Of a stretch of DNA of 64,000 bases, positions 16,366-24,828 are shown piece by piece. This DNA is from Shewanella amazonensis SB2B (GTDB taxonomy: Bacteria; Pseudomonadota; Gammaproteobacteria; Enterobacterales; Shewanellaceae), in NCBI RefSeq assembly GCF_000015245.1, contig NC_008700.1, positions 1,122,001 through 1,186,000 of the forward strand, read 5' to 3'. Made by a program: the position numbers and the translations under genes. The notes under the pieces are model-generated. The model did not search any database. It worked only from the letters and a program-made list of their open reading frames with translations, and was not told the DNA's origin. How positions within the stretch are numbered: the stretch's first letter is position 1; the number at the start of each line of letters is the position of its first letter.

Positions 16366-17229
16366 ATGCGAACAAGGTCTTGGTTTTACGCACTGTTTTT
16401 TTCGGCTTCCTTTGCTGGCGCTTTGCCGTGCCAAGCGGCCGACGCATCGCTTATCACTACCATACCCAACAGCTGGCAATTCACCCTGCTTACTGAGGCG
16501 CTCAAGCGCTCGGGCACCAACTATCAGATATCCCAACTAAGCTCAGAGATGAACCAAAAGCGCAAAGTTGAAGAGGCGCTTGAGGGCAACATTGATGTCT
16601 TTTGGAGCATGACCTCAGCCGAACTCGAACGCACCGTTTTACCCATCAGGGTGCCCTTGTTCAAAGGGCTGCTGGGTAACCGGTTGCTTATCATCCGTGA
16701 AGCGGATCAGGGCCGTTTTGCCAAGGTTAAAAGCAAACAGGATTTCAGTGCTTTTCGAGCAGGTCAAAACCGTTACTGGCCCGACGCTACCATTATCGAA
16801 TCCAATGGTTTGCCGCTGATTACCAGTTACAAGTACAAAAACCTTTACCCCATGCTCGAAGGCGGTCGTTTCGATTATCTGGCGCTGGGCGCTCAGGAAA
16901 TCTGGGATGAGTTGGCCAAACATCCTGATCCGGCTCTGAAAGTCGATAGCCACGTCTTATTGCAATACCGCAGTCCTGCGTACTTCTTTGTCTCCCCCAA
17001 ACGTCAGGCGCTGGCAGAAGATCTAAACCGTGGTCTAGAGGCCATGATTGCCGATGGCAGTTTCGATCGCATGTTCAATCAAGAGCTTAAAATCGATGAG
17101 CTTTATCGTATAGCCAAGTTCAATGAACGGGTCATCATCCGCTTGAATACGTCGGATTTGAGCCCACAGACGCCGGTACACCGGCCTGAGTTATGGCTCG
17201 ATCTGTTCAGTATGGAGGGGGTGAAATGA
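16366..17229 (+). CDS. Periplasmic solute-binding-like protein linked to the chemoreceptor
   Basis: This is a 287-residue secreted protein resembling family 3 periplasmic solute-binding proteins. A signal peptide ends near residue 24 (PCQA-AD). A two-lobed binding fold with a hinge-like N-G-LPLITSYKY segment follows. I chose ATG 16366 (GAGGG about 9 bases upstream; signal peptide in register) over the in-frame ATG 16336, which lacks a ribosome-binding site and would hide the signal peptide. Its stop overlaps the chemoreceptor start (ATGA, 17226-17229). The tight coupling suggests it presents a ligand, plausibly GlcNAc or a chito-oligomer, to that receptor rather than to an ABC transporter; no permease genes are nearby. 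Confidence 0.75.
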   Translation: MRTRSWFYALFFSASFAGALPCQAADASLITTIPNSWQFTLLTEALKRSGTNYQISQLSSEMNQKRKVEEALEGNIDVFWSMTSAELERTVLPIRVPLFKGLLGNRLLIIREADQGRFAKVKSKQDFSAFRAGQNRYWPDATIIESNGLPLITSYKYKNLYPMLEGGRFDYLALGAQEIWDELAKHPDPALKVDSHVLLQYRSPAYFFVSPKRQALAEDLNRGLEAMIADGSFDRMFNQELKIDELYRIAKFNERVIIRLNTSDLSPQTPVHRPELWLDLFSMEGVK

Positions 17230-18713
17230 ATAATAATCTGGCACTTAAGGTGCAGATTGGCCTGGCATTGGCGCTGTCAGGCTTGATGGTGTTGCTGTTT
17301 GGTGCGACCTTTTTGTTTGAAAAGCAAAAGCTTGAACAGGCCTTTGCCGAATATGAAAAAGATACCCTCGCCAGTCTGGCAGTGACCATGGCTCAGCCAG
17401 TGTTTACCTATGATTTTGAACAGATAGAAGCAATTTTGTCGGTGACCCTGGAGCAGGAGCAAATCGCCGCGCTCAAGGTGTTCGATCATCGCGGTAAGCC
17501 CATGGCCAGTGTTGGCAGCAATACCGGCGAAGATGCGGGTCTTGAGCAAAAGAGCATTAGCTTTAGCGACAACGGCAAACCCACCGGCAAGATGGAGGTG
17601 ACCTTTACCCGGGCGCCCATTGAGGCGAGACTCAGCTCCTTGTTGCTTGGGCTACTGGCCCAGGGCGCACTGATTTTGTTGCTGAGTATGGTGGTGATCG
17701 TCATTATTCTCAAAAAGTTGGTGATTACTCCCCTTGCTCACGTCGTTTCGGCCATGGAGGATGTAGCCAGCGGTGATGGCGACCTGACCCGTCGGCTGCC
17801 GGTGGAAAGTCAGGATGAGATTGGCCGTCTGGCATCGGCTTTTAATGCCTTTATTGAACAAATTCATGCCACCGTAACCAAGGTGCAGGAAACCGCTGCC
17901 CAGCTGATTGAAGGGGCGGGCACCCTGGGAAGCCTCAGCGGCGCCAATAATCTGAGGGTGCAGGAGCAGCGTCAGGAGACCGAAGCGGCGGTGACTGCGG
18001 TCAGCCAGCTGTCGGCCAGTGCTGCCGAGGTGGCTGGTAATGCCCTGCGTACCTCCGAAGCGGCGGCCGAGGCCGATGCCCAGGTGGATGAGAGTCAGCG
18101 CCGCTTCGACCAGAGTCTGGGGCTGACCCGCCAGCTGGTGGATGAGCTCAGCCGCTGCGCCATATCCGTACAGCAGCTGCAGCAGGAAACTCAAAAGATT
18201 GATGAAGTGGTAGTGGTGATTAACAGCATTGCCGAGCAGACCAATCTGCTGGCACTGAATGCCGCCATTGAGGCCGCCCGGGCGGGAGAGCAGGGCAGGG
18301 GCTTTGCTGTGGTGGCCGATGAAGTGCGCACCCTGGCAAGCCGCACCCAGCAAGCCACCGGCGAAATTCAAAAGATGATCCAGCAGGTGCAAACCCGGGT
18401 GAATGATACCGTTACCGTGATGGGGGCCAGTCAGCAGCTGTCGGATAAGTCGTTGTCGCAGGCCGAGGAAATCAAATCCATGCTTGCCAGCGTTACCCGC
18501 CTGGTTTCCAATATCAACGCCATGAATACCGAAGTGGCCCATGCTGCATCAGAGCAAACCAGCGTCACTGAAAATATTTCCAGAAGTTTGAACGATCTCG
18601 CCGGCATCTCAGGTTCGGCCTCAGCAGACAGTGCCTCGTTGGCGCAGTCCGGTGAGCGCCTGTTCCAACAGGGGGAAAGATTGCGGGCACTTGTAAACTC
18701 ATTCAGGTTGTAG
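17226..18713 (+). CDS. Methyl-accepting chemotaxis protein of the GlcNAc locus
   Basis: This is a chemoreceptor of 495 residues. It has transmembrane helix 1 at about residues 9-32, a short periplasmic sensor of roughly 110 residues, helix 2 at about 145-170, a HAMP domain, and a cytoplasmic signalling domain with the conserved hairpin (IAEQTNLLALNAAIEAARAGE, starting at residue 335). I chose ATG 17226: GGAGG precedes it and it overlaps the binding-protein stop, while the longer frame from 17193 adds unrelated residues. Position in the NagR locus between a binding protein and hexosaminidase suggests taxis towards GlcNAc or chitin fragments; such a receptor is known in Shewanella GlcNAc clusters. 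Confidence 0.9.
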   Translation: MNNNLALKVQIGLALALSGLMVLLFGATFLFEKQKLEQAFAEYEKDTLASLAVTMAQPVFTYDFEQIEAILSVTLEQEQIAALKVFDHRGKPMASVGSNTGEDAGLEQKSISFSDNGKPTGKMEVTFTRAPIEARLSSLLLGLLAQGALILLLSMVVIVIILKKLVITPLAHVVSAMEDVASGDGDLTRRLPVESQDEIGRLASAFNAFIEQIHATVTKVQETAAQLIEGAGTLGSLSGANNLRVQEQRQETEAAVTAVSQLSASAAEVAGNALRTSEAAAEADAQVDESQRRFDQSLGLTRQLVDELSRCAISVQQLQQETQKIDEVVVVINSIAEQTNLLALNAAIEAARAGEQGRGFAVVADEVRTLASRTQQATGEIQKMIQQVQTRVNDTVTVMGASQQLSDKSLSQAEEIKSMLASVTRLVSNINAMNTEVAHAASEQTSVTENISRSLNDLAGISGSASADSASLAQSGERLFQQGERLRALVNSFRL

Positions 18714-18732
18714 CCCTGAAAAAACAGGAAAA

Positions 18733-21399
18733 ATGAGGACAACAATGAAATTTTCCTTAGCCGCATCTGCGATTTTTCTCGCCTTGGGTGTCAGTGGGTG
18801 CTCACAAGCCCCGGTCGAGCCCGCTGCCGTAGCCGCTGAGCCTTCGGTGTTAACCCAGGCCAGTTTACAGGCCTTCGCCGATGGGCTGGACGTGAAATAC
18901 CGGGTGGTAACCAACAGACCCGATGAACAGTGCAAAAAAGACGCCGGTGAAGGCCGCTGCTTTCAGGCCGAAATTGTGCTGACATCGCCCATCGACTTCG
19001 ACGGTCGCGATTTTGAAATCTATTACAGCCAGATGCGCCCGGTGCAGTCGGTGCAAAGCACAGACTTTGTGATTGAGCATGTTAAAGGCGATTTGCATCG
19101 CATCAAGCCAACCGGGAATTTCGGCGGATTCAAGGCCAACCAGAGCCAGACCCTGGCGTTTCGCGGCGAGCTGTGGCAGCTGTCCGAAACCGATGCCATG
19201 CCCAACTACTACATTACAGCGCCGGGGCTTAAGCCTGTGGTAATTGCCAGTACCAGGCTGGCGGTCGAGGCTGAAACCGGTCTTGAGCTGCGCCCTTACG
19301 TCGAAGCCTTTACCGATGCCGACAAGCAGTATCGTCGTACCGATAACGACAAACTGCCATGGGCAACGGCGCCAGTGCTGTTTGAGGCGAATCAGTCGCT
19401 TGTAGTTGACCCTGCCGCGGCGGCCCAGCGCATAGTGCCTGCGCCTGTGTCGCAAACATTTGAAGCGGGTCTTGGCACGCTGGACTTGTCCGGCGGTATT
19501 GCCGTTGAACTGCCACAGGGGCTGGATAAAGCCGCCATCGACGCTGCGCTGGCACGTCTTGCCCGCCTGGGTATTGAGGAGGACTCATCTGGTGCCAGGA
19601 TTAAGCTGGTAAGTGATGACTCACTTGGTGCAGAAGCCTATCAGCTGGTTATTCGCCCAGAGGGCGCCGAGATTAAAGCCGCCACCGATGCCGGCTTTGC
19701 CTATGGTCTGTCGTCACTGGCAGCGCTTGTGCAGCCAGGCAAGCCAGCTATCAGTGCGCAAACCATCACTGATGCACCAAGATACGGCTTTCGCGGCATG
19801 CACGTGGATGTGTCCCGCAACTTCCACTCCAAGGCGTTTATGCTAAGCCTGCTTGACCAGATGGCGGCCTATAAACTTAACAAGCTGCACCTGCACATGG
19901 GCGATGATGAAGGCTGGCGCCTCGAAATTGATGGTTTGCCGGAGCTGACCGAGATAGGCAGCAAACGTTGTCACGACCTTGCCGAAGATACCTGCCTGCT
20001 GCCGCAGCTTGGCAGTGGGCCTGATGCCGATGTGAAGGTAAACGGGTTCTACAGCAAGGCCGACTATATTGAGATCCTGAAATATGCCTCAGCCAGACAA
20101 ATTCAGGTGATCCCGTCCATGGACATGCCCGGCCACAGCCGCGCTGCCGTGAAAGCCATGGAAGTCAGATACCGCCGCCTGGCGGAAGTGGGTGATATCA
20201 AGGGCGCTGAAGAATATCGCCTTATCGATCCGGAAGATAAGACGGTTTACAGTTCTATTCAGTACTACGACGACAACACCCTCAACGTGTGCATCGAGTC
20301 GACTTACCACTTTGTTGACAAGGTAATCGACGAAATTGCCAAACTGCATAAAGAAGCCGGACAGCCGCTGACCCGTTATCACATTGGCGCCGATGAAACC
20401 GCCGGTGCCTGGCTTGAGTCGCCAAAGTGCGAAGCCTTTGTTGCAAATAACGACAAGGGAGTGACCAACAAGAGTGAGCTGGGTGCTTACTTTATCGAGC
20501 GGGTGGCCAACGTGCTGCATGACAAGGGCATTGAGCCAGCCGGTTGGAGTGATGGCATGAGCCACACCCGCCCGGAAAAAATGCCTGCCATGAACCAGAG
20601 CAACATCTGGGATGTGGTTGCTCACAAAGGTCATCAGCGTGCCCACAAGCAGGCTAACCTCGGCTGGGAAATCGTGCTGTCTAACCCTGAGGTGCTGTAT
20701 TTCGATTTCCCGTACGAGGCCGATCCGAAGGAGCATGGCTACTACTGGGCGAGCCGCGCCACCAACAGCCAAAAGGTTTTCGGCTTTATGCCGGGTAACC
20801 TGCCGGCCAATGCCGAGCAGTGGCTGGATATTGAGAACAATCCCTTCGAAGCCGACGACACAAAGCAGCAGGATGAGGCGGGCAAGGTTCTCAGCGAGCC
20901 TATGCAGCCTGGTAAGGCCTTCTATGGCGTGCAGGGCCAGCTGTGGAGCGAGACCATTCGCAGTGACGAGCAGGCACAGTACATGATTTTCCCCCGCCTG
21001 CTGATGTTGGCGGAGCGTGCCTGGCACAAGCCGGGTTGGGAAGTACCCTACAACCATGAAGGCGCGCTCTATAACCAGAGCAGTGGCAGTTTCAGCGCCG
21101 AAGCCCGTGCGCTGCAGGCCGCAGATTGGCAGCAGATGGCCAACACCCTTGGCCATAAAGAGCTGGCCAAGCTGGATTTGGCCGGTGTGCACTACCGTGT
21201 CCCCACAGTCGGTGCCCGTATTGAGGATGGTAAGTTGTCGGCCAATATCGCTTTTCCCGGCCTTGGCATCGAATACCGTGAAGCCGATGGCAACTGGCAG
21301 CCTTATCTGGCGCCGGTAGTGGTAACCAAGTTACCGGTTGAAGTGCGAGGTATTGCCGCAGACGGTAAGCGTAAGGGCAGAACCCTGAAGGTGAAATAA
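18733..21399 (+). CDS. hex: Beta-N-acetylhexosaminidase, GH20 lipoprotein
   Basis: This glycoside hydrolase family 20 enzyme removes terminal GlcNAc from chito-oligosaccharides. The protein has 888 residues (884 from ATG 18745, which has GAGGA 5 bases upstream and is equally likely). A lipoprotein signal with lipobox-like GVSGC anchors it. In order follow a chitobiase-type carbohydrate-binding N-domain (about 40-190), a GH20b domain, the TIM barrel with catalytic H-I-G-A-D-E (His550, Asp554-Glu555), and a small C-terminal beta domain. It lies 19 bases after the chemoreceptor gene and shares its transcript. It acts in the periplasm or at the outer membrane, downstream of the TonB receptor. Confidence 0.93.
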   Translation: MRTTMKFSLAASAIFLALGVSGCSQAPVEPAAVAAEPSVLTQASLQAFADGLDVKYRVVTNRPDEQCKKDAGEGRCFQAEIVLTSPIDFDGRDFEIYYSQMRPVQSVQSTDFVIEHVKGDLHRIKPTGNFGGFKANQSQTLAFRGELWQLSETDAMPNYYITAPGLKPVVIASTRLAVEAETGLELRPYVEAFTDADKQYRRTDNDKLPWATAPVLFEANQSLVVDPAAAAQRIVPAPVSQTFEAGLGTLDLSGGIAVELPQGLDKAAIDAALARLARLGIEEDSSGARIKLVSDDSLGAEAYQLVIRPEGAEIKAATDAGFAYGLSSLAALVQPGKPAISAQTITDAPRYGFRGMHVDVSRNFHSKAFMLSLLDQMAAYKLNKLHLHMGDDEGWRLEIDGLPELTEIGSKRCHDLAEDTCLLPQLGSGPDADVKVNGFYSKADYIEILKYASARQIQVIPSMDMPGHSRAAVKAMEVRYRRLAEVGDIKGAEEYRLIDPEDKTVYSSIQYYDDNTLNVCIESTYHFVDKVIDEIAKLHKEAGQPLTRYHIGADETAGAWLESPKCEAFVANNDKGVTNKSELGAYFIERVANVLHDKGIEPAGWSDGMSHTRPEKMPAMNQSNIWDVVAHKGHQRAHKQANLGWEIVLSNPEVLYFDFPYEADPKEHGYYWASRATNSQKVFGFMPGNLPANAEQWLDIENNPFEADDTKQQDEAGKVLSEPMQPGKAFYGVQGQLWSETIRSDEQAQYMIFPRLLMLAERAWHKPGWEVPYNHEGALYNQSSGSFSAEARALQAADWQQMANTLGHKELAKLDLAGVHYRVPTVGARIEDGKLSANIAFPGLGIEYREADGNWQPYLAPVVVTKLPVEVRGIAADGKRKGRTLKVK

Positions 21400-21411
21400 C
21401 CTCGATATAAC

Positions 21412-21453
21412 AAAAGAGGCCTGATTTCAAAGTGAAAAACCGGGCCTCTTTTT
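21412..21453 (+). terminator. Intrinsic terminator after hex
   Basis: AAAGAGGCC pairs with GGCCTCTTT across a 21-base loop, followed by a T-run; it closes the binding protein-MCP-hex unit. Confidence 0.75.
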
Positions 21454-21513
21454 CTCTGCTCAGGCCAGTGTTTCCGGGCATGAACGCTGATTTTCAATCA
21501 AGCTTAAAATTTA

Positions 21514-21531
21514 AATGACAACGCTGTCATT
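21514..21531 (+). promoter_or_regulatory. NagR operator 3 with the nagKBAX promoter
   Basis: AATGACAACGCTGTCATT is a perfect 18-bp palindrome except for the two central pairs. The internal ATGACA (21515-21520) is a 5/6 match to a -35 box, with TGTAAC (21537-21542) 16 bases on as a possible -10, so here the operator would cover the -35 element. Confidence 0.85.
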
Positions 21532-21618
21532 TTTGCTGTAACATGAGATTAACTTAGAAAATGCATAAGGCGTGGACCAGGCATCCACCCCAAATCCGAA
21601 TGTGCGAAGAGGAAAGTC

Positions 21619-22524
21619 ATGGCATTTGACCAGACCCTGGAAGGGCAGTTGTACCTGGGTATAGATGGCGGTGGCAGTAAGTGCCGAGCAACTCTGTACA
21701 ACAACAAACTCGACGTGCTGGGCACTGGTGTTGCAGGGCGCGCCAACCCTTTGTTTGGACTGGAGCAAACTTTCGAATCCATCCTGGCATCAACCGAAAT
21801 GGCGCTCAGGGATGCGGGGTTGAGCCTCAATGATGCATCCTTGCTGGTGGCCGGTCTCGGGCTTGCGGGTGTTAATGTGCCGCGCCTGCTTGCGGACGTA
21901 CAGGCGTGGCAGCATCCCTTTAAGACCATGTACGTGACCTCTGATTTACATACCGCGTGCATCGGAGCCCATCAGGGTGGAGACGGCGCTGTGATCATCA
22001 CGGGAACCGGCTCCTGTGGCTATGTGCATGTGGGTGATGAAAGTCTTAGCCTTGGTGGCCATGGTTTTGCGCTGGGCGATAAAGGCAGTGGCGCCTGGCT
22101 TGGGCTCAGGGCCGCTGAACATGTGCTATTGCAACTCGATGGTTTTGCCGAGCCCACCGCGCTAACCGAGCGCCTGTTCGCTAACCTCGGTGTATCCGAT
22201 GCCCTGGGCATTGTTGAGAATCTGGCAGGCCGCTCTTCCAGCTGCTACGCCACACTCGCCCGAGAGGTGTTTGCTGCCGCCGATGAGGGGGACAAGGTTG
22301 CCGTGGGCATTCTGCGTGAGGGCGCGGCCTACATCAGTGAGATGGCGCGCAAGCTTTTTACCCTGGAACCTGCTCGTTTTTCCATGATTGGTGGGCTGGC
22401 CGAGCCACTGCAAAAATGGCTGGACGCCGACGTGGTTGCGCGTTTGGAGCCTTCCCTGGCGGCGCCTGAAACGGGCGCAGTGCTATTCGCTATTCAGCAA
22501 CATAACAAACAATCGGCTGCCTGA
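21619..22524 (+). CDS. nagK: N-acetylglucosamine kinase (BadF/BcrA-type ATPase family)
   Basis: This enzyme phosphorylates cytoplasmic GlcNAc to GlcNAc-6-phosphate with ATP, a step needed because uptake by NagP does not phosphorylate. The protein has 301 residues with the ASKHA fold: phosphate-1 motif DGGGSKC (residues 16-22), glycine-rich GTGSCG (129-134) and a later Gly-rich GGLAE segment. It is the BadF/BadG-type GlcNAc kinase used in Shewanella, unrelated in sequence to the ROK-family NagK of E. coli. GAGGA lies about 6 bases upstream of ATG 21619. It is first in the nagK-nagB-nagA run behind a NagR operator. Confidence 0.92.
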   Translation: MAFDQTLEGQLYLGIDGGGSKCRATLYNNKLDVLGTGVAGRANPLFGLEQTFESILASTEMALRDAGLSLNDASLLVAGLGLAGVNVPRLLADVQAWQHPFKTMYVTSDLHTACIGAHQGGDGAVIITGTGSCGYVHVGDESLSLGGHGFALGDKGSGAWLGLRAAEHVLLQLDGFAEPTALTERLFANLGVSDALGIVENLAGRSSSCYATLAREVFAAADEGDKVAVGILREGAAYISEMARKLFTLEPARFSMIGGLAEPLQKWLDADVVARLEPSLAAPETGAVLFAIQQHNKQSAA

Positions 22525-22568
22525 CGCGACCGAGGTTACTCATAATTGCGAGACTTAAGGTGACACAG

Positions 22569-23567
22569 ATGACCAATACCATCATGGAGCAGGAAGCCCG
22601 CACGGCTCCCGCCAAAATCGCGGCCCAGCTGGCTGCCAACGCTCAGATCACAGCCGAACTCGGCGCCAAGCTCAGAGAGCTTAATCCCCGCTTTGTGATG
22701 ATTGTGGGTCGTGGCAGCTCCGATCACGCCGGTGTATTCGGAAAGTACCTGTTTGAAATCGAAACCGGTGTGCCTACGTTCGCCGCCGCACCTTCTGTTG
22801 CCAGCGTTTACGGTAAATCGCTGAAACTCGAAGGCGCGCTGGTGATTGTGATCTCCCAGTCCGGTCGTAGCCCTGATATTCTTGCCCAGGCCCGTATGGC
22901 CAAAAACGCCGGTGCCTTCTGTGTGGCGCTGGTGAACGACGAATCAGCGCCCATCAAAGACATAGTAGATGTTGTGCTGCCACTGCGCGCCGGTGAAGAA
23001 AAGGCCGTAGCCGCTACCAAGAGCTACCTGTGCACCCTGTCTGCGCTGATCCAACTGGCAGCTGCCTGGACCCAGAGTGAGTCGTTGGCCAAGGCAGTTG
23101 ACACCATGCCAACCGCGCTGGAAGCCGCAGTAAACGCTGAGCCTCAGCTTACTGCAGAAGGTATTGGCGCCGTGCGTAACCTGGTGGTGCTGGGCCGTGG
23201 CCTTGGTTATGCCGTCTCCAAAGAGATTGCCCTCAAGCTTAAAGAAGTGTGCTCTATCCACGCAGAAGCCTTCTCCAGCGCCGAGTTCCTCCACGGTCCT
23301 GTGACCCTGGTTGAGAAGAAGCTGACCATTGTGGATGTTTGCGTGGGCGATGAGTCTTATGCCAGCCATATCGAACAGATTGAGAACGTCAGCAGCCGCG
23401 GTGCCGATTTGGTTCACCTGAACCAAACCTCCACCGACATTCACCCACGGGTGGCACCACTTGCGCTGCTGCAACGCTTCTACATTGATGTGGCCGCCGT
23501 AGCCGTTGCCCGTGGCATCGACCCGGATGCACCGGCGGGCCTGAAAAAGGTTACCCAGACCCTGTAA
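22569..23567 (+). CDS. nagB-II: Glucosamine-6-phosphate deaminase, SIS-domain type (NagB-II)
   Basis: This protein converts glucosamine-6-phosphate to fructose-6-phosphate and ammonia, joining amino-sugar breakdown to glycolysis. It has 332 residues built of two SIS domains, like the isomerase half of GlmS but without the glutaminase domain. Sugar-phosphate motifs GRGSSDHAG (about 47-55) and SQSGRSPD are in the first domain; HAEAFSSAEFLHGP is in the second. This is the alternative deaminase of Shewanella, not homologous to E. coli NagB. I chose ATG 22569, 5 bases after TAAGGTGA, over GTG 22560, which lies inside that ribosome-binding site. nagA follows after 19 bases. Confidence 0.92.
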   Translation: MTNTIMEQEARTAPAKIAAQLAANAQITAELGAKLRELNPRFVMIVGRGSSDHAGVFGKYLFEIETGVPTFAAAPSVASVYGKSLKLEGALVIVISQSGRSPDILAQARMAKNAGAFCVALVNDESAPIKDIVDVVLPLRAGEEKAVAATKSYLCTLSALIQLAAAWTQSESLAKAVDTMPTALEAAVNAEPQLTAEGIGAVRNLVVLGRGLGYAVSKEIALKLKEVCSIHAEAFSSAEFLHGPVTLVEKKLTIVDVCVGDESYASHIEQIENVSSRGADLVHLNQTSTDIHPRVAPLALLQRFYIDVAAVAVARGIDPDAPAGLKKVTQTL

Positions 23568-23586
23568 TTGATTGCCCGGAGCGTCC

Positions 23587-24720
23587 ATGAAAACGACCCT
23601 TATCGCCGAGCGCCTGTTTGATGGCGAGCAGTTTCACCACAATGTGCCTTTGACTGTGGAAGACGGCCAGGTGTTGGCCCTCGATACTGTCGCCGGCTGC
23701 GCCGAGGTAAGATTGCAGGGCACCCTGGTGCCCGGTTTTATCGATGTGCAGGTTAATGGTGGTGGCGGTGTGCTTTTTAACGACACCCCAACCGTGGCTG
23801 CCATTGAGGCCATTGGGGCGGCGCATGCCCGCTTTGGCACCACAGGTTATTTGCCGACGCTCATCACCGATAAGGTAGAGACCATGGCCCGGGCCGCCGA
23901 TGCGGCCGCAGAGGCTATCGCCAAAGGATCCACCGGGGTGCTCGGGGTTCACTTTGAGGGGCCGCATTTGTCGGTACCCAAAAAAGGCGTGCATCCCGAG
24001 TCGCACATTCGCCGTATCGGCGATCGCGAACTGGAGATTTTTGCCCGTCAGGATTTGGGGCTAAAGGTAGTGACCCTGGCGCCTGAGAATGTGTCTCCTG
24101 AGGTGATCTGCGCTCTGGTCGATGTGGGAGTCAAGGTCTGCTTGGGCCACTCCAATGCTGATTACGCGACCACTGTCGCGGCGCTGGAAGCCGGTGCCAC
24201 CGGTTTTACCCACCTTTATAACGCCATGTCGGCGCTCACTTCCCGAGAGCCAGGCGTTGTCGGCGCTGCCATCGACAGTGATGAAGCCTGGTGCGGTTTG
24301 ATTGTTGACGGTCACCACGTGCATTCGGCGGCGGCCCGTATTGCTATCAAGGCCAAGCCCCGCGGCAAGGTGATGTTGGTGACCGATGCCATGCCTCCGG
24401 TTGGCATGGATGATAACGCCAGCTTTGAACTCTTTGGTATTCAAGTGGTACGTCAGGGGGACAAGCTTAATGCCCTGACCGGAGAGCTTGCCGGCTGCGT
24501 GTTGGACATGGCTGGTGCAGTGCAAAATACAGTCGACATGCTGGGACTGCCTCAGGCCGAAGCCATTCGCATGGCATCACTTTATCCTGCCGCCTTCCTT
24601 GGTATCGACAACAGGGTGGGAACCCTGAGTGTCGGTAAGCAAGCCGATATGGTACTGCTCGATGATAACGGCCGTTGCCGCGGAACCTGGATTGGCGGTA
24701 GGCAGGTGTTTGGCCTGTGA
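23587..24720 (+). CDS. nagA: N-acetylglucosamine-6-phosphate deacetylase (NagA)
   Basis: This amidohydrolase-superfamily metalloenzyme hydrolyses GlcNAc-6-phosphate to glucosamine-6-phosphate and acetate. The protein has 377 residues. The expected ligands are visible: Glu124 (HFEGPHLS), His188 (GHSNA), His209 (THLYNAM), and the catalytic Asp267 (VTDAMPP). The N-terminal FIDVQVNG replaces the HxH metal pair, as in E. coli NagA, so a single metal site is expected. I chose ATG 23587, with GGAG 6 bases upstream, over TTG 23572. It is third in the nagKBA run, and an intrinsic terminator follows. Confidence 0.95.
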   Translation: MKTTLIAERLFDGEQFHHNVPLTVEDGQVLALDTVAGCAEVRLQGTLVPGFIDVQVNGGGGVLFNDTPTVAAIEAIGAAHARFGTTGYLPTLITDKVETMARAADAAAEAIAKGSTGVLGVHFEGPHLSVPKKGVHPESHIRRIGDRELEIFARQDLGLKVVTLAPENVSPEVICALVDVGVKVCLGHSNADYATTVAALEAGATGFTHLYNAMSALTSREPGVVGAAIDSDEAWCGLIVDGHHVHSAAARIAIKAKPRGKVMLVTDAMPPVGMDDNASFELFGIQVVRQGDKLNALTGELAGCVLDMAGAVQNTVDMLGLPQAEAIRMASLYPAAFLGIDNRVGTLSVGKQADMVLLDDNGRCRGTWIGGRQVFGL

Positions 24721-24739
24721 CCCACACTAGACGACTACC

Positions 24740-24776
24740 GGCCCTGGTGGAGTCAGCTCCTCCGGGGCCTGTTTTT
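24740..24776 (+). terminator. Intrinsic terminator between nagA and nagX
   Basis: A 13-bp stem (GGCCCTGGTGGAG with CTCCTCCGGGGCC, two G-U/T-G steps) with a TCAG loop is followed by TGTTTTT. It lies inside the presumed nag operon and should lower nagX expression relative to nagKBA. Confidence 0.8.
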
Positions 24777-24828
24777 ATCTGTAAAAAACTGAAAGACTGA
24801 ACAGATAACAAAAATAAAGGATAGAAGC

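Noticed and set aside
20089..21192. 367-codon frame opposite the hexosaminidase gene
   Set aside because: Shadow of the GH20 coding region caused by its GC-rich codon use.
21560..21630. Short leader frame upstream of nagK as a second small peptide
   Set aside because: No ribosome-binding site, overlaps the nagK start out of frame, and shows no signal or membrane character.
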